A DNA stretch of 64,000 bases from Natranaeroarchaeum aerophilus (GTDB lineage Archaea > Halobacteriota > Halobacteria > Halobacteriales > Natronoarchaeaceae), in assembly GCF_023638055.1 (NCBI RefSeq), contig NZ_JAKRVY010000002.1, positions 124,001 through 188,000 on the forward strand, written 5' to 3'. Made by a program: the position numbers and the translations under genes. Shown here one piece after another: positions 62,526 through 64,000 of this stretch. The number at the start of each line of letters is the position of its first letter. Position 1 is the first letter of the stretch. Below the pieces are notes generated by a model. That model did no database searches. It was not told where the DNA came from and worked only from the letters and a program-made list of their open reading frames with translations.

Positions 62526-64000
62526 CTACAGACTCCGCGAAGAGTTGAGGACGACCAGAAAGCTCGATAGCGCCATCGCGGCGGCAGCCAACAGCGGGTT
62601 CAGATATCCGGTGATGGCAAGTGGAATCGCGATGGCGTTGTAGACGAACGCCCAGCCGAGATTCTGTCTGATCCGACGGTTCGTCCGCGCCGAGAGGTCG
62701 AACACGTCCGGGACGCCGTCGAGATTCCCGCTGGCGATTACGGCGTCGGCGGCGTCCGTCGCGAGTTCGGTCCCGTTACCGAGCGCGATCCCGACGTCCG
62801 CCGCGGCCAGCGCCGGTGCGTCGTTGCTCCCGTCGCCGACCATTGCCGTCTTGCCCTGCGTCCGGAGCCGTTTTACGGTCTCGGCTTTGGCCTCGGGCGG
62901 GACGCCGGCGAACACGTCATCGACCGCCGGGGCGGCCCGGAACCGCTCGGCTGCTGCCCCCTCATCGCCGGTGATAACCACGACGCGTCGTTCCTCACCG
63001 ACCCGTGACAGGACGTCTTCCCAGTTCGGTCGTGGCGTATCGCCGACCACCACGACGCCCTCGGCCCGCCCGTTCCAGCCGACGACGATGGGTACGGTCC
63101 CGCTGTCACGCGCTTCGGCGACCGTCGACTCGAAGCGGTCGGGGATCTCCCAGTCGCGCTCTGCGAACAACAGTGGATGACCGACAATGATCTGGTCGCC
63201 GTCGAGACGCCCCGTAACGCCGCGGGCGTGACGTTGGAAGTTGTCGACGCTCGGAAGGGTATCGGGTGCGCGCTCGTTCACGTGGTTTACGATCGCCCGG
63301 GCGACCGGGTGTTCGGTCAGACGCTCGAGCGCGGCCGCACGGGCGAGCACGGCTTCGGTATCGTCGGCATCGACGCGCTCGACAGTCATTTCGGCAGTCG
63401 TCAGGGTTCCAGTCTTGTCGAAGGCGACGATGTCGACGTCCGGCGCATCCTCGAAGATCGTCTCCGCGGCGATTACGATCCCGCGTTTTGCGGCCGTCTG
63501 CACGCCGGACGCGACAGCAAGCGGCGTGGCCAGTCCAAGCGCACAGGGACAGGAGACGATCAACACGGTGAGCGCGGTTAGCATCGCCGGCGTGAACGCC
63601 GATCCGGTGGCAAGTAACCAGAGGGCGGTCACCGACGACAGCAGGATGACTAGCGGGACGAACACGATCGCGAGCCGATCCGCGAGCCGCTGGACACCGG
63701 GGCGCGTGCTCTGGATCGACCACAGCAGTTCGACGATCCGGTCGAGGGTGCTCGCGGCCTCCTCGCCGACTTCCACGACGAGTGGCTGGTCGGTCACCAC
63801 CGTCCCGCCGAGCACCGGATCACCCGGCCCCTTCTCGACGGGCACGGATTCGCCGGTGATCAGCGCCTCGTCGACCGCAGCGCTGCCGTCAAGAACGGTC
63901 CCGTCGAGCGGCACCCGTTCGCCGGGCCTGACGAGCAGTTCCTCGCCGGCATCAACCGTGTCGAGTGGGACGCGCTCGCCGCTTTCGTTCAGCCGGGCGT
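62526..64000 (-). CDS. copA: Copper-translocating P1B-type ATPase, C-terminal part, cut by window edge
   Basis: About 491 residues of a P-type ATPase are visible; the N-terminus lies beyond the right edge. Motifs in order are the actuator TGES, the CPC metal site in IVSCPCALGLATP, phosphorylation DKTGTLT, the HP motif (EHPVARAI) and the hinge GDGSNDAPALAAADVG. The CPC motif marks copper or silver transport (P1B-1). It exports Cu(I), and next to the cox/nos genes it may supply the outside face with copper. A reading starting at 63914 is an internal GTG, not the true start. Confidence 0.92.
   Translation of the reverse strand, partial: ARLNESGERVPLDTVDAGEELLVRPGERVPLDGTVLDGSAAVDEALITGESVPVEKGPGDPVLGGTVVTDQPLVVEVGEEAASTLDRIVELLWSIQSTRPGVQRLADRLAIVFVPLVILLSSVTALWLLATGSAFTPAMLTALTVLIVSCPCALGLATPLAVASGVQTAAKRGIVIAAETIFEDAPDVDIVAFDKTGTLTTAEMTVERVDADDTEAVLARAAALERLTEHPVARAIVNHVNERAPDTLPSVDNFQRHARGVTGRLDGDQIIVGHPLLFAERDWEIPDRFESTVAEARDSGTVPIVVGWNGRAEGVVVVGDTPRPNWEDVLSRVGEERRVVVITGDEGAAAERFRAAPAVDDVFAGVPPEAKAETVKRLRTQGKTAMVGDGSNDAPALAAADVGIALGNGTELATDAADAVIASGNLDGVPDVFDLSARTNRRIRQNLGWAFVYNAIAIPLAITGYLNPLLAAAAMALSSFLVVLNSSRSL

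Overview
The window is a 64 kb stretch of a haloarchaeal chromosome (class Halobacteria). The evidence is high GC coding sequence, strongly acidic proteins, archaeal TATA boxes about 25-30 nt before leaderless starts, twin-arginine signals on lipoproteins, and archaeal markers: Dph5, aMBF1, CDP-archaeol synthase, L10e, HMG-CoA synthase, DUF99 and the small haloarchaeal families DUF5786 and DUF5812. The genus cannot be fixed from the sequence. Both ends cut a gene: an amidohydrolase on the left and a copper P-type ATPase on the right.

Layout. 0-9 kb: amidohydrolase plus metallo-beta-lactamase pair, a small helical protein, tRNA-Val(CAC) followed by an inverted copy of its own 3' end, katG, a His/Cys/Met-rich exported protein, a HEAT-repeat protein, cysE and an acyl-CoA dehydrogenase. 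9-13 kb: a GCS2-family ligase paired with a class I glutamine amidotransferase, aMBF1, dph5 and a redoxin. 13.5-21 kb: a surface module of a Tat-exported alpha-amylase with a ricin-type lectin tail, then two very large pilin-like surface proteins. 21-31 kb: HMG-CoA synthase, a purine PRTase with a convergent HTH regulator, membrane proteins, pgi, a CPBP protein with an altered active site, rpl10e, a RimK-like ligase and Hsp20. 31-36 kb: gap, pgk, an M29-type peptidase and small proteins. 36-44 kb: DUF99, a PAP2 phosphatase, a 64-bp tandem repeat at the end of a glutaryl-CoA dehydrogenase-like gene, a second amidotransferase, a second CPBP protease, CDP-archaeol synthase and proline dehydrogenase. 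44-53 kb: DUF502, ilvE, a Tat-lipoprotein serpin, pyrE, an MFS permease, an oxidoreductase, two back-to-back PIN-domain toxin-antitoxin modules and an aldo-keto reductase. 53-64 kb: a universal stress protein, an MFS permease, then a respiratory copper/heme block: a ctaA-ctaB fusion divergent from coxB, nosD-nosF-nosY, convergent nosL and copA.

How the genes work together. pgi, gap and pgk serve central sugar metabolism, and the secreted amylase could supply it with sugar. The right end is the most coherent functional block: heme O/A synthesis, a CuA-bearing oxidase subunit, a NosDFY/NosL copper-handling set and a copper ATPase lie together without a visible nosZ. This suggests copper delivery to the oxidase CuA site, although nosZ could lie outside the window. 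The two toxin-antitoxin modules each have a perfect palindrome directly before the antitoxin start. Gene ends are tightly packed, with several convergent pairs sharing or abutting stop codons.
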